From JAGXLP01 sp042218715 (GTDB lineage Bacteria; Bipolaricaulota; Bipolaricaulia; M55B111), in contig JBDGQU010000063.1 of assembly GCA_042218715.1 (NCBI GenBank), forward strand, positions 1 to 21,913: a stretch of 21,913 nt of DNA. The letters are read 5' to 3'. The first letter of the stretch is position 1; each line of letters begins with the position of its first letter. Shown one piece after another: positions 13,834 through 21,842 of the stretch. The position numbers were made by a program, and so were the translations under genes. The notes below the pieces were generated by a model that made no database searches, was not told the DNA's origin, and worked only from the letters and a program-made list of their open reading frames with translations.

Positions 13834-14760
13834 TTAGGAAGCTTTTGCCTGTAATTTTTCCCAGTCGTTATCTATGTCCGACTGAATCTCTTCGATAACT
13901 TCCTTGTTGCCTGTTTTAAACAAGGCGGAAAATCTCTTCTGAGGTTCCAGCCATTCTTCTACCGGTAGCTTTTCCTTGGGTTCGTAAGTTACCTCGTATT
14001 CTCCTTCATCCACCTCGTAAAGTGGCCAGAAACAGGTATCTACCCCTTTCTGAGCTATGTTTACCGCGTCCTTGGGGGGAACTCGCCAGCCAAGTTGGCA
14101 GGTCGAAAGTACGTTTAAGAATGCTGGACCATCCCTGTGTATCGCTTTTTCCGCCTTGTCTGATAGATCCTGGAGATGGGAAATAGACGCCTGGCCGACG
14201 TAGGGAATTTCATGGGCGGCAACGATTTCTGTTAGGTTTTTCCTCTTTTCCTGTTTGCCGTACCTTTCCTTCCCCGCAGGAGCGGTTGTCGTGGAAGCAC
14301 CTTTTGGGGTAGCGCTTGATCGCTGGATACCCGTGTTCATATACGCCCCATTGTCCAGAGTAACGTAAGTGAAATTGTGACCGCGTTCCAGTGCCCCTGA
14401 TAGTGATTGAAATCCGATGTCGTAGGTTCCACCGTCCCCGGCAAAAGCAATGAAATTTACGTCTTCGTCGATCTTACCCTTTCGCTTCATGGACCGATAA
14501 GCAGACTCTGCTCCACTGATAGTCGCGGCGGCGTTCTCGAATGCGTTGTGAATCCAGGGAATATTCCAGGCTGACGTCGGAAACCTTGTTGTGGCCACCT
14601 CCAGGCAGCCCGTGGCGTTTGAAGCAACTACCGGAACGTCGGTGGAGTTAAGGATCGTTCTTACCGCAATCGGCAGACCACAGCCCGAACAGAGCGAATG
14701 TCCGCTTTCGAATTTTCGCTTCTTCTCTTCTCTTTTTGCTAAGGTCTTTAAGTTGACCAT
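13834..14760 (-). CDS. porB: Pyruvate:ferredoxin oxidoreductase beta subunit
   Basis: The 308-residue thiamine-diphosphate-binding subunit of the four-subunit oxidoreductase that converts pyruvate and CoA to acetyl-CoA and CO2 while reducing ferredoxin. Cluster cysteines are visible in LCSGCG (Cys24, Cys27), TGCLEV (Cys52) and STCQLGW (about 219). The thiamine/Mg site is GDGGTYDIG (from residue 108), with NGAYMNTG about 30 residues further on. SATPKGASTTTAPAGK matches the PorB active-site loop. A pyruvate enzyme is favoured over 2-ketoisovalerate or indolepyruvate types, but this distinction needs a tree. It is the last gene of porCDAB, 19 nt after porA, with GGGAGGG upstream at an 11-nt spacing. 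Confidence 0.95.
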   Translation of the reverse strand: MVNLKTLAKREEKKRKFESGHSLCSGCGLPIAVRTILNSTDVPVVASNATGCLEVATTRFPTSAWNIPWIHNAFENAAATISGAESAYRSMKRKGKIDEDVNFIAFAGDGGTYDIGFQSLSGALERGHNFTYVTLDNGAYMNTGIQRSSATPKGASTTTAPAGKERYGKQEKRKNLTEIVAAHEIPYVGQASISHLQDLSDKAEKAIHRDGPAFLNVLSTCQLGWRVPPKDAVNIAQKGVDTCFWPLYEVDEGEYEVTYEPKEKLPVEEWLEPQKRFSALFKTGNKEVIEEIQSDIDNDWEKLQAKAS

Positions 14761-14779
14761 GTTTATTTATACCCTCCCA

Positions 14780-15955
14780 TTACTGTCTCGCACCGATGTA
14801 GCGCATTTTGTCTTCCAGATCCGGGTTTTCCAGGTCCTCGAATACACCGGCAATTTGATCCTCTTTTATATCTCTGCCACCTAGTCCATACGTGTAGTTA
14901 TAAAGTCGTGGTTTCGTCTTTCCTTCCGACAAAGCCGAGCTAATTTCCAGGTAAAGAGGGCCGGAAGATCCGAATGACAGTGACCTATCCAGCACTGCAA
15001 CTGCTTTCTTATCCCTTAAGGCTTTTCTGATCTCTTCATCTGGGAATGGTCGGAATAACCACGGTTTCAATAGTCCAACTTTCTTTCCTTTTTCTCTTAA
15101 TTCATCAACTACGACTTTAGCCGTACCTGCGGTGGACCCGAGAATAACTACGGCGTAATCGGCGTCGTTCAGCTTGTAAGTTTCGACCAGTCCGTCGTAA
15201 TCACTACCCGAAAGTTCGTTGAACTCTTTCTGTACTTCCCGGAATCTGTCGGGGACGTTACTCATGGCCTCTACCTGCTGGAGCTTGTGTTCAAAGTAGT
15301 AGTCGGGCATGTCGAACGGGCCCTGTGTGGTGGGGTTTTCAACGTCGAGTAGAGGATAGCGGGCGTCGTATTCTCCAACGAACTCGCTTACTGCCTGATC
15401 GGGTAGGAGTTCAGCCACCTGAGCCGTGTGGGTCAACGTAAACCCGTCAAGTGTCACCATCACGGGAAGTAAAACGTCTTCGCTTTCCGCCAGTCGCTGC
15501 GCCATGAGAGTAAACTCGTAAGCTTCCTGAGCGTCCTCCCCGTAGATCTGAATTACCCCGCTGTCCCTGGCCGCCATCGAATCCGAGTGATCACAGTGAA
15601 TGTTTATCGGACCGCTCAGGGCTCGGTTGGCGACCGCCATGACTATCGGTGTTCTCATGGAAGCAGCTATATAAACGATTTCCATCATAAGTGCTAAACC
15701 CTGGGAGGCCGTGGCAGTCATAGTCCTGGCACCGGCCGCTGCTGAACCGACGCAGGCGCTCATGGCCGAGTGCTCCGATTCGACCGTTATGACCTCGGAA
15801 TCGACCTTTCCATCTGCTACGTACTGGGAAAAGTATTCTACTATTTCTGATTGCGGTGTAATTGGGTACGCGGCTACTACGTCTGGTTCTACTTGCTTCA
15901 TAGCGTTAGCCACAACCTGGTGACCCGTTAATACTTCTTTATTACCGTTACTCAT
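14780..15955 (-). CDS. porA: Pyruvate:ferredoxin oxidoreductase alpha subunit
   Basis: A 391-residue subunit carrying the pyrimidine-binding and transketolase C-terminal-type domains. YPITPQSEIVE near residue 30 and TVESEHSAMSACVGSAAAGARTMTATASQGLALM (about 58-92) are typical of PorA. RALSGPINIHCDHSDSMAARDSGVIQIY is the conserved core, and the later GSTAGTAKVVVDELREKGKKVGLLKPWLFRPFP opens the C-terminal domain. The start ATG overlaps the end of porD by 8 nt (ATGAGTAA), with GGGGGAGG 9 nt upstream, so the two are translationally coupled. Confidence 0.96.
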   Translation of the reverse strand: MSNGNKEVLTGHQVVANAMKQVEPDVVAAYPITPQSEIVEYFSQYVADGKVDSEVITVESEHSAMSACVGSAAAGARTMTATASQGLALMMEIVYIAASMRTPIVMAVANRALSGPINIHCDHSDSMAARDSGVIQIYGEDAQEAYEFTLMAQRLAESEDVLLPVMVTLDGFTLTHTAQVAELLPDQAVSEFVGEYDARYPLLDVENPTTQGPFDMPDYYFEHKLQQVEAMSNVPDRFREVQKEFNELSGSDYDGLVETYKLNDADYAVVILGSTAGTAKVVVDELREKGKKVGLLKPWLFRPFPDEEIRKALRDKKAVAVLDRSLSFGSSGPLYLEISSALSEGKTKPRLYNYTYGLGGRDIKEDQIAGVFEDLENPDLEDKMRYIGARQ

Positions 15956-16253
15956 CCTCTGATACCTCCCCCTCAGGCTCCATAGAAATGGCGTCTACGG
16001 GACAAACTTCGGCACATATCCCACAACCTTTACAGTGCTCGTAATCTATTCCCTGTATTTCCTCCTCGGCAATATCGAAAGAAGCATCTGGACAGTTGAC
16101 CCAGCACTGAAGGCATTGAATGCAAGTCTCTTCGTCCCAAATAGGCCTCTCCGATCTCCAGTCTCCGGTTTTATTAAGCTCGGGAGTAGCTCCACCAGTT
16201 ATTACTCCGCCAATAGGTATTTCGTCGTACTTCTTAAGCTCAAATTCTGCCAT
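15948..16253 (-). CDS. porD: Pyruvate:ferredoxin oxidoreductase delta subunit, 2[4Fe-4S] ferredoxin-like
   Basis: A 101-residue electron-transfer subunit with two CxxCxxCxxxCP clusters: Cys44, 47, 50, 54 in CIQCLQCWVNCP, and Cys74, 77, 80, 84 in CKGCGICAEVCP. The preceding GDWRSERPIWDEETC is the usual PorD lead-in. It passes electrons from the thiamine site in PorB to soluble ferredoxin. Shine-Dalgarno CAGGAGG is 4 nt before ATG. It follows porC by 17 nt and overlaps porA by 8 nt. Confidence 0.97.
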   Translation of the reverse strand: MAEFELKKYDEIPIGGVITGGATPELNKTGDWRSERPIWDEETCIQCLQCWVNCPDASFDIAEEEIQGIDYEHCKGCGICAEVCPVDAISMEPEGEVSEDE

Positions 16254-16270
16254 ATGTCCTCCTGTTTTAG

Positions 16271-16819
16271 TTAACTTAAGGTCTCGTAACCAACTTCAAA
16301 TGCTTGGAGGTTCATTTCGACTATTTCTTCCGGAAGCTTCTTGGATAATGCCTTCTTTACTTCCGCTTCCGCTACTCCGTAATCCGTTCCCAGAACGGAA
16401 ACCAGTGCACCTAGCATAGGAATGTTGGCGTAACCACTACCGGCCTCCTCGGCTATCTGGGAAGCATCCAAAGTTAAAATCTTCCCGGTAAACCCGGTTT
16501 CGTCTTCTACTTCTTCGGGACCCTTGGAAGTATTGACGAGCAATACTCCGTCCTCGGACAACCCCTCCGTCGGATTTGCGGCCTGAAGCAATGTGGGGTC
16601 TACGACGGCAACTACCTCCGGTTTATCTACACCGGAGTGAACCCTGATCTTTTCATCGGATACCCTGTTGTAAGCCCTTATGGGCGCCCCACTTCTTTCA
16701 GGACCGTATTCGGGAAAAGATTGAACGAACTTACCTTCCTGAAGGTTAATGTCAGCAAGTAATTGAGAGGCGGTTTTTGCTCCCTGACCGCCCCTACCAT
16801 GCCATCTAATCTCCTTCAT
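16271..16819 (-). CDS. porC: Pyruvate:ferredoxin oxidoreductase gamma subunit
   Basis: A 182-residue CoA-binding-side subunit. The family opening is WHGRGGQGAKTASQLLA, followed by KFVQSFPEYGPERSGAPIRAYNRVSD and later GYANIPMLGALVSVLG. It is the first gene of the operon, with AAGGGGG 6 nt before ATG. The gene order gamma-delta-alpha-beta is that of Thermotoga and archaeal four-subunit enzymes; the single-chain Por of many bacteria is not what is found here. A weak promoter candidate (TTGCAG, 17 nt, TAAGAT) is visible upstream on the minus strand. Confidence 0.95.
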   Translation of the reverse strand: MKEIRWHGRGGQGAKTASQLLADINLQEGKFVQSFPEYGPERSGAPIRAYNRVSDEKIRVHSGVDKPEVVAVVDPTLLQAANPTEGLSEDGVLLVNTSKGPEEVEDETGFTGKILTLDASQIAEEAGSGYANIPMLGALVSVLGTDYGVAEAEVKKALSKKLPEEIVEMNLQAFEVGYETLS

Positions 16820-16991
16820 TGAAAACCCCCTTGTGCTATATTGTTGATAATTAGTCTTCCTCTGAAAACTGTATAAATCTTACAATATCATCATACCATC
16901 TGCAATCTAAGGGGATTAGCCAAGGTTAATAGGACCGACCGTTAGCTGGTCATTAGGAGACATCTGTCCGCGTGATAGCCGAATTAATTCC

Positions 16992-17020
16992 TTTTCAAGT
17001 ATGACCTCGAATAATATACT
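16992..17020 (+). promoter_or_regulatory. Promoter predicting a leaderless mRNA for the WecG-fusion gene
   Basis: TTTTCA (16992-16997), 17 nt, TATACT (17015-17020). The expected start, about 7 nt downstream (17027), is within 2 nt of the ATG at 17029. No Shine-Dalgarno is present between 17000 and 17028. Confidence 0.6.
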
Positions 17021-17028
17021 TCATTGCT

Positions 17029-18759
17029 ATGATTGGTGCTATTCCTGGAGCTGTCCTGGTTATTTCGTTTGTTTTTACCGCTGCACTGTTCCTGGGGTCG
17101 AGGAACTGGGGGGATCTGGGTAAGTTTGCCGACTTTCTTCCTCTGGTCGTTCCTCTTTCCGCAGGATTTGTTGCCGGTTTTTCCCCTCCGATACTGGGAC
17201 TACTCGTTAGCCTCGTAATTATCGGTGGGACAAAAAAACTGTCCGGTGGTAATAAATTCTTTGAATACGGGGGGTTTCTGGTCGCCGGGCTGGTTTTTGC
17301 ACTTATCGGCTTCAGGATTCAGTTTGTTCAGATGGCCCTGACGGGAAGGTACGTTTACTTTACCTGGTTAAGTGTTCCGTTGACCGTGGTCTGGTTGTTG
17401 TCAATCTCTAGGTCGGTGGAATTCGTTCACACAGAACTAGATAAAAAGAAGTGGCGGCTTTTTGTCGTTACTTTATTATTTATAGCCCTTTCGTTCCTAC
17501 TTATCGTTCTTTTGCAGCACGAGCAGAAGCTTAATACTGCCTTCCATCTAGGACTGTCTTTCATCGGAGTGTCTACGAGTTTGCTGTTTTTCGGGCGCAG
17601 AAGAGAATTCTCTTCTGCTATCTTCAGACAGTTAGGTTTCATCCTGGCAAGCCTGGCTCTGGTTGGATTAGTCAAATCGCTTACCGCACTCGTTCTACTC
17701 GTTCCAATAGCACCACTGGCAATTCCTGCGGCAAGGGGCTCTTTTGCTTTTACCAGGGCCGCGGGTTTGGCGAAATTAGATCCGAGCTTGCTTGATAGAA
17801 CCATGGAAAAATACCTGGGGTCGAGTTCTCTTGGGATCGCTCTAATTTACATAAGTTTGAGCTACCTAGGGCTGGCTAGCTGGTGGTTTATTCGTTATCC
17901 CGGCGTTGTTCAGGCGGCAACGCTATCGCTTGGCATAGTATTTCTACCCACACTGTTTTACCTGGCCCACAGGAGTGTGGTAAAGCTTCGGAACTTGGAT
18001 CCCGGCCTTGACGAAACGAGGTTAGGTGGCAGAATCTTTGGGACTGTATTCAACTTTAGCACCCTGCAAGAAGCCAGTCGAAAAATTGAACAACTTACCG
18101 ATTCCCATCCCACCAGTTACGTGGCTACTCCAGACGTAACCGCCGTGGTTCGGGCAACGAATGACGAACTTCTTTCAACTGCATTTTCCAGGGCTGACGT
18201 GGTAACCCCGGACGGGTTCGGTTTAATCTGGGCTTCCAGGGTCCACGATATACCACTAACACAACGTGTGGCCGGTATCGACCTTGTAGAAGAGGTGCTG
18301 GACGGGAGTCGAGACGTGAAAGTATATCTCCTGGGCTCGGAACCGGGAGTAGCGGAAAAGGCGGGGAAAAAGATGTGCGAAAAATACGGGGGAATCGAGA
18401 TTGCGGGGACCCATCACGGATATATCCCGGTAGATAATCGGGAGATAGTCTCAGAAATTAACGAGCACGAGCCCGACCTGCTCCTGGTGGGAATGGGAGT
18501 ACCGAAACAGGAAAAATGGATAACAAAACATGTTGAATCTCTGGATGCAAACGTCGTTATGGGGGTTGGTGGTAGCTTTGATGTGCTATCCGGAAATTTA
18601 CCCCGGGCGCCTCGATGGATGAGGGAGAAAGGGTTAGAATGGCTTTACCGAATCTGGCTGGAACCCAAAAGGTTGAAAAAGGCCGGATTAATTCCCTACT
18701 TCATGGCCAAAGTATACTGGGAGAAGTTGAAATTAATCCTCGAGAACGAAATCCTTTAA
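17029..18759 (+). CDS. Fusion: WecA/MraY-like membrane domain lacking catalytic motifs plus WecG/TagA/CpsF glycosyltransferase (GT26)
   Basis: A 576-residue protein. The C-terminal part (about 335-570) is a complete GT26 enzyme: SYVATPDV (363-370), VVTPDGFGLIWASR, VAGIDLVEEV, GMGVPKQEKWI, GVGGSFDVLSGNLPRAPRWMREKGLEWLYRIWLEPKR. Such enzymes add a sugar, often ManNAcA or ManNAc, to a polyprenyl-diphosphate sugar. The N-terminal part (1-320, about nine hydrophobic segments) follows the layout of WecA/MraY phosphoglycosyltransferases, but the active-site blocks are altered. The DDxxD region reads TKKLSGG (68-74). The NxxNxxDGLDG region after LSVPLTVVWLL reads SVEFVHTELD (129-138), MGDSG is replaced by EFSSA (193-197), and the cytosolic HxHH loop by SFAFTRAA. 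The first WecA helix also seems missing. It is probably a pseudo-enzyme anchor that docks GT26 to lipid-linked substrate. The start has no Shine-Dalgarno. Confidence 0.85.
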   Translation: MIGAIPGAVLVISFVFTAALFLGSRNWGDLGKFADFLPLVVPLSAGFVAGFSPPILGLLVSLVIIGGTKKLSGGNKFFEYGGFLVAGLVFALIGFRIQFVQMALTGRYVYFTWLSVPLTVVWLLSISRSVEFVHTELDKKKWRLFVVTLLFIALSFLLIVLLQHEQKLNTAFHLGLSFIGVSTSLLFFGRRREFSSAIFRQLGFILASLALVGLVKSLTALVLLVPIAPLAIPAARGSFAFTRAAGLAKLDPSLLDRTMEKYLGSSSLGIALIYISLSYLGLASWWFIRYPGVVQAATLSLGIVFLPTLFYLAHRSVVKLRNLDPGLDETRLGGRIFGTVFNFSTLQEASRKIEQLTDSHPTSYVATPDVTAVVRATNDELLSTAFSRADVVTPDGFGLIWASRVHDIPLTQRVAGIDLVEEVLDGSRDVKVYLLGSEPGVAEKAGKKMCEKYGGIEIAGTHHGYIPVDNREIVSEINEHEPDLLLVGMGVPKQEKWITKHVESLDANVVMGVGGSFDVLSGNLPRAPRWMREKGLEWLYRIWLEPKRLKKAGLIPYFMAKVYWEKLKLILENEIL

Positions 18760-20493
18760 TTTCAGCTGAATTTTTTCTCTTCCACCCCAATCATTCAGCT
18801 CGAGCGTGAAGACAGGATTTACTTTTTCCTGCTCCTTCAATAACGGCAAGTGTTCGCCCATCCCGAATCCAATGCACCCTAGTATTTCGTCGTCCCCGGC
18901 AAGCTTCAGTTTCAGGTGATTTTTCGAGCTTCCAACTCTTCTGGCACTGACGATCTTAAGCCGCTCCATCCAGAAGTACGGTTCGGGGTTTCCTATACCA
19001 AAAGGAGCCAGTGTCCGTATTTCCCTGTAGAGATCCTTGTTTACCTGGATCGGATCCAGTTCCGCCTCGAGGGTCTTTTTTTCCATCTTTTCGTAGGTGT
19101 CAATTCTGGAAGTAGCCCAGTTTTTTAAACACCTTCTCAACGAGTCCAGGGAGGAACTGTCTACCGTGAACCCCCCTGCCATTTTGTGACCACCGAACTT
19201 TGTTAAATGACTGGAACAGTGACTTAGCCCCTGATACACATTTAAACCGCCGACCCCTCGCACCGATCCCCGGCAGTTTGGCGTGCTCTTACTAACAGTG
19301 ACCGCGGGGAGATTAAATTTTCTCGACAGTCGTGAAGAAACCAGGCCAAGAATCCCTGGATTCCAATCTTCCCCGACTACGAAAACCAGCCCTTCTTTCT
19401 CCGGTTCGAATCCAGCCTCTTTCACCTGGTTTATAGCTTTTCTCGTAAGTTTGTCCTGAATTCTCGACCTGTCTCTATCGTAGTCAATTAAAGTACGCGC
19501 CAGGTGTTCCGCCCTTGCTCTATTGCTGGTAGCTAATAGAAGAAAGCTTACCTGAGGATCCCCGACCCTATTTGCTGAATTCAACTTGGGGGCGATCCTA
19601 TAGCTTATCGTCTCCGGGCTGATATCCTTGCTTTTACTACTTAGTTCGCCAAGGAGCGCTGAAATACCGGTCACCGGATTTCGTTTCATCTCGTCGAGTC
19701 CGGTCTTTACTATCCACCGGTTTTCGTCCTCTCCTTCTACAACTAGAGGGACCAGGTCCGATACTGTCCCGAGGGCAGCGAGTTGAATCAGGTCACTTCT
19801 AGTTCCGGAGTTTCCATCTACCTTTTCGAGGAGTCTTTCGACCAGTTTATAGGCAACACCGGCGCCTGACAGGTGGGGGTTTGGATAGTTAGAGTCCTCT
19901 CTTTTAGGGTCAACGATGGCCAGGGCCGGAGGAAGAGTGCTAGAAGGTTCGTGATGGTCTGTAACTATTACGTCTATTCCAAATTTGTTCAGGTGGGAAA
20001 TTTCCTCGTTCCCTTTTACCCCGCAATCCGTAGTGATAATCAGGTCAAATCCCTCGTCGATCAACCTGGAGGAAACCTTTTTGCTAATCCCGTGTCCAGA
20101 ATCCCTGCTTCCTACGTCGACTTTGAGTTTACCCGGACCCGGGAGATTTTCCAGACTCTTTAGCCCCCGATAAACCAGAGAAGCACTGCTGAGGCCGTCC
20201 ACGTCGAAGTCCCCGTGAATGAATATATCTTCTTCTTTTTCTGCCGCCTTTATTACACGGGTTGCAGCACGGGAAATATCAGGAAGTTCTTCAGAAGGAT
20301 GGAAAACTCCCTCTGGGGCGCCTTCGCCGGCTTCTTTAGTAAGGGTAGTTTTACGAAAGCTTTTTCCGTAGCGGCTAGCTACAAGGTTTGCAAATACACG
20401 AGAGCAATTCAGCTCTTCTCTTATTTCGTTTACTAGACTAGTATCTGACTTACCCGGTGTCCAGATACGATCATTGCCGAGGAGGGATTTCAT
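18733..20493 (-). CDS. recJ: Single-stranded-DNA-specific exonuclease RecJ
   Basis: A 586-residue 5'-3' exonuclease of the DHH family, used in recombination and mismatch repair; length is normal. Metal-binding motifs are HGDFDVDG (93-100), TDCG (155-158) and TDHH (178-181). LSGAGVAYKL follows, and then the DHHA1 part with NPGILGLVSSRLSRKF, RGSVRG and KFGGHKMAGGF, and a C-terminal OB-type domain. It overlaps secF by 4 nt (ATGA), so it is translationally coupled. Its last 27 nt overlap the 3' end of the convergent WecG-fusion gene. Confidence 0.97.
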   Translation of the reverse strand: MKSLLGNDRIWTPGKSDTSLVNEIREELNCSRVFANLVASRYGKSFRKTTLTKEAGEGAPEGVFHPSEELPDISRAATRVIKAAEKEEDIFIHGDFDVDGLSSASLVYRGLKSLENLPGPGKLKVDVGSRDSGHGISKKVSSRLIDEGFDLIITTDCGVKGNEEISHLNKFGIDVIVTDHHEPSSTLPPALAIVDPKREDSNYPNPHLSGAGVAYKLVERLLEKVDGNSGTRSDLIQLAALGTVSDLVPLVVEGEDENRWIVKTGLDEMKRNPVTGISALLGELSSKSKDISPETISYRIAPKLNSANRVGDPQVSFLLLATSNRARAEHLARTLIDYDRDRSRIQDKLTRKAINQVKEAGFEPEKEGLVFVVGEDWNPGILGLVSSRLSRKFNLPAVTVSKSTPNCRGSVRGVGGLNVYQGLSHCSSHLTKFGGHKMAGGFTVDSSSLDSLRRCLKNWATSRIDTYEKMEKKTLEAELDPIQVNKDLYREIRTLAPFGIGNPEPYFWMERLKIVSARRVGSSKNHLKLKLAGDDEILGCIGFGMGEHLPLLKEQEKVNPVFTLELNDWGGREKIQLKLKDFVLED

Positions 20494-21422
20494 TCACTAG
20501 CTAAATATTTGTCCCACCCGTAGACAATAGGGGCGGCAACGTAAATAGAAGAGTAGGTTCCAACGATGACACCTATAAGTAAAGCCAGCGAGAAGGCCTT
20601 CAGAACAGGTCCCCCAAATAATACGAGGGCGATAACCGGGATAAACGTCGTAGTCGAAGTACTCAGTGTTCTGGATAGAGATTGGTTGATGCTCTTGTTT
20701 ATCAGTGAAAAGGTCGACTCTGAACGAGCGGCCCGTTTACTGGAGTTTTCTCGTATTCTATCAAAGTATACGATTGTGTCGTTGAGAGAATAACCGACAA
20801 TAGTAAGAAATGCCCCAATTGTCGGTAAGTTTATCTCGATGCCGAATATTGCGAATACTGCTAAAGCAATCGTGACGTCGTGTATAACCGCAGCTACAGC
20901 TCCTACGGCGTATCTAAGCCTAAATCTCCAGCTTATGTAAAGCAGGATAACCAGCAGGGCAAGGCCGATAGCCTGAAGAGCTTTAACCTGAAATTCGCGG
21001 CTGATCTGCTGGCCCACGGAGTTTAGACTAATTTCCTCTTCTTGAACTTTAAAGGAATTCGCCAGAGATTCTCGTAATTTGTTCACCAGAACCTCGTTAC
21101 TACCCACGTCCGCTTTGGTGTCAATATAGATCGTATTTGATTTTCCCGCACTCTGCAGTTGGCTATCTCTCAACTCGGAAAGTCCTTCAGTCGAGGCCAG
21201 AAACTTTCTGATTCGGGCTATTGAGACCTCTTCTTGAAAAGGAACGGTGATTTTTGTTCCTCCCTGAAAATCAATTCCCAGGTTCAACCAGGGCCAGCTC
21301 GAGTCTCTCAACCCGGAATTGACTAACGGAGTAGCTAAGATTATCCAACCAATTATAACGACAATTACTGACAGGGTAGACCAGTACTTTGCCTTGCTCA
21401 ATAAATCCAGATCGAAGTTCAT
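20490..21422 (-). CDS. secF: Protein translocase subunit SecF
   Basis: A 310-residue inner-membrane protein that, with SecD, uses proton-motive force to pull secreted proteins through SecYEG. TM1 is at about 16-35. The periplasmic P1 domain contains the signature LGIDFQGGTKI. Five further helices contain WRFRLRYAVGAVAAVIHDVTIALAVFAIFGIEI, LTIVGYSLNDTIVYFDRIREN and SLSRTLSTSTTTFIPVIALVLFGG, all standard SecF motifs. The Shine-Dalgarno AGGAGG is 4 nt before ATG. A promoter lies at the end of rpsT. secD, normally just upstream, is absent from the stretch shown; rpsT sits there instead. Confidence 0.97.
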   Translation of the reverse strand: MNFDLDLLSKAKYWSTLSVIVVIIGWIILATPLVNSGLRDSSWPWLNLGIDFQGGTKITVPFQEEVSIARIRKFLASTEGLSELRDSQLQSAGKSNTIYIDTKADVGSNEVLVNKLRESLANSFKVQEEEISLNSVGQQISREFQVKALQAIGLALLVILLYISWRFRLRYAVGAVAAVIHDVTIALAVFAIFGIEINLPTIGAFLTIVGYSLNDTIVYFDRIRENSSKRAARSESTFSLINKSINQSLSRTLSTSTTTFIPVIALVLFGGPVLKAFSLALLIGVIVGTYSSIYVAAPIVYGWDKYLASE

Positions 21423-21497
21423 TGGGCCTCCTAATGAAAGAAGCTTTTCTAATCTTATCGGCTTCCATCCGCCCCGGTTAACGGATAACTTCAGTAT

Positions 21498-21525
21498 ATT
21501 TTACGGGATTAACCTAGGTTGTCAA
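21498..21525 (-). promoter_or_regulatory. Promoter of secF-recJ, overlapping the 3' end of rpsT
   Basis: On the minus strand TTGACA (21525-21520), 16 nt, TAAAAT (21503-21498). The -35 lies within the last codons of rpsT and the -10 just after its stop codon. No terminator separates rpsT from secF, so read-through is also possible. Confidence 0.65.
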
Positions 21526-21772
21526 CGCGCCGAGCGTATTTTGACTTTATTCTACTTGCTTTGTTTTCATGGAGCGGACCTTTACTTGCCGCTCTGTCCG
21601 CTACCCGCATTAGCTCGGGGAGTAGTTCTTTGGCACCTTCTTCGTCTTCCGCCTCTAGTAACTTATCCATCTTTTTAGTAACCTGTTTTAACCGTTCCTT
21701 CCGTCTTTCGTTTCGCTTTCTTCGCTTCTCATTCTGCCTTAATCTTTTCTTTGCCGATTTTATAACTGGAAT
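21509..21772 (-). CDS. rpsT: Small-subunit ribosomal protein S20 with an AUU start codon
   Basis: The 87-residue protein binds 16S rRNA. It begins (M)PVIKSAKKRLRQNEKRRKRNERRKERL, matching the universal S20 opening MPxIKSAKKR. It then has a KQVTKKMDKLLEAE helix, the conserved DRAASKGPLHENKASRIKSKYARRV, and ends NLG. The first codon is ATT (21772-21770). An in-frame TGA lies only three codons upstream, and no ATG, GTG or TTG occurs in frame near the N-terminus. The ATT is preceded at 7 nt by GAGGTG (21785-21780), a good Shine-Dalgarno. Hence AUU is the start. In E. coli S20 uses UUG and its translation is autoregulated; the rare codon here may serve the same purpose. A promoter lies at 21842-21814. 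Confidence 0.95.
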   Translation of the reverse strand: MPVIKSAKKRLRQNEKRRKRNERRKERLKQVTKKMDKLLEAEDEEGAKELLPELMRVADRAASKGPLHENKASRIKSKYARRVDNLG

Positions 21773-21813
21773 TGTGCTTCACCTCTTTTTCCCTAAGGGA
21801 TTAATCTTTTGAG

Positions 21814-21842
21814 ATGTTAATTTAAGCGGGTGATGAAATCAA
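21814..21842 (-). promoter_or_regulatory. Promoter of rpsT
   Basis: On the minus strand TTGATT (21842-21837), 17 nt, TAACAT (21819-21814). Expected start is near 21807, giving a leader of about 35 nt with a small TCCC/GGGA hairpin (21800-21790) just ahead of the Shine-Dalgarno. Confidence 0.65.
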
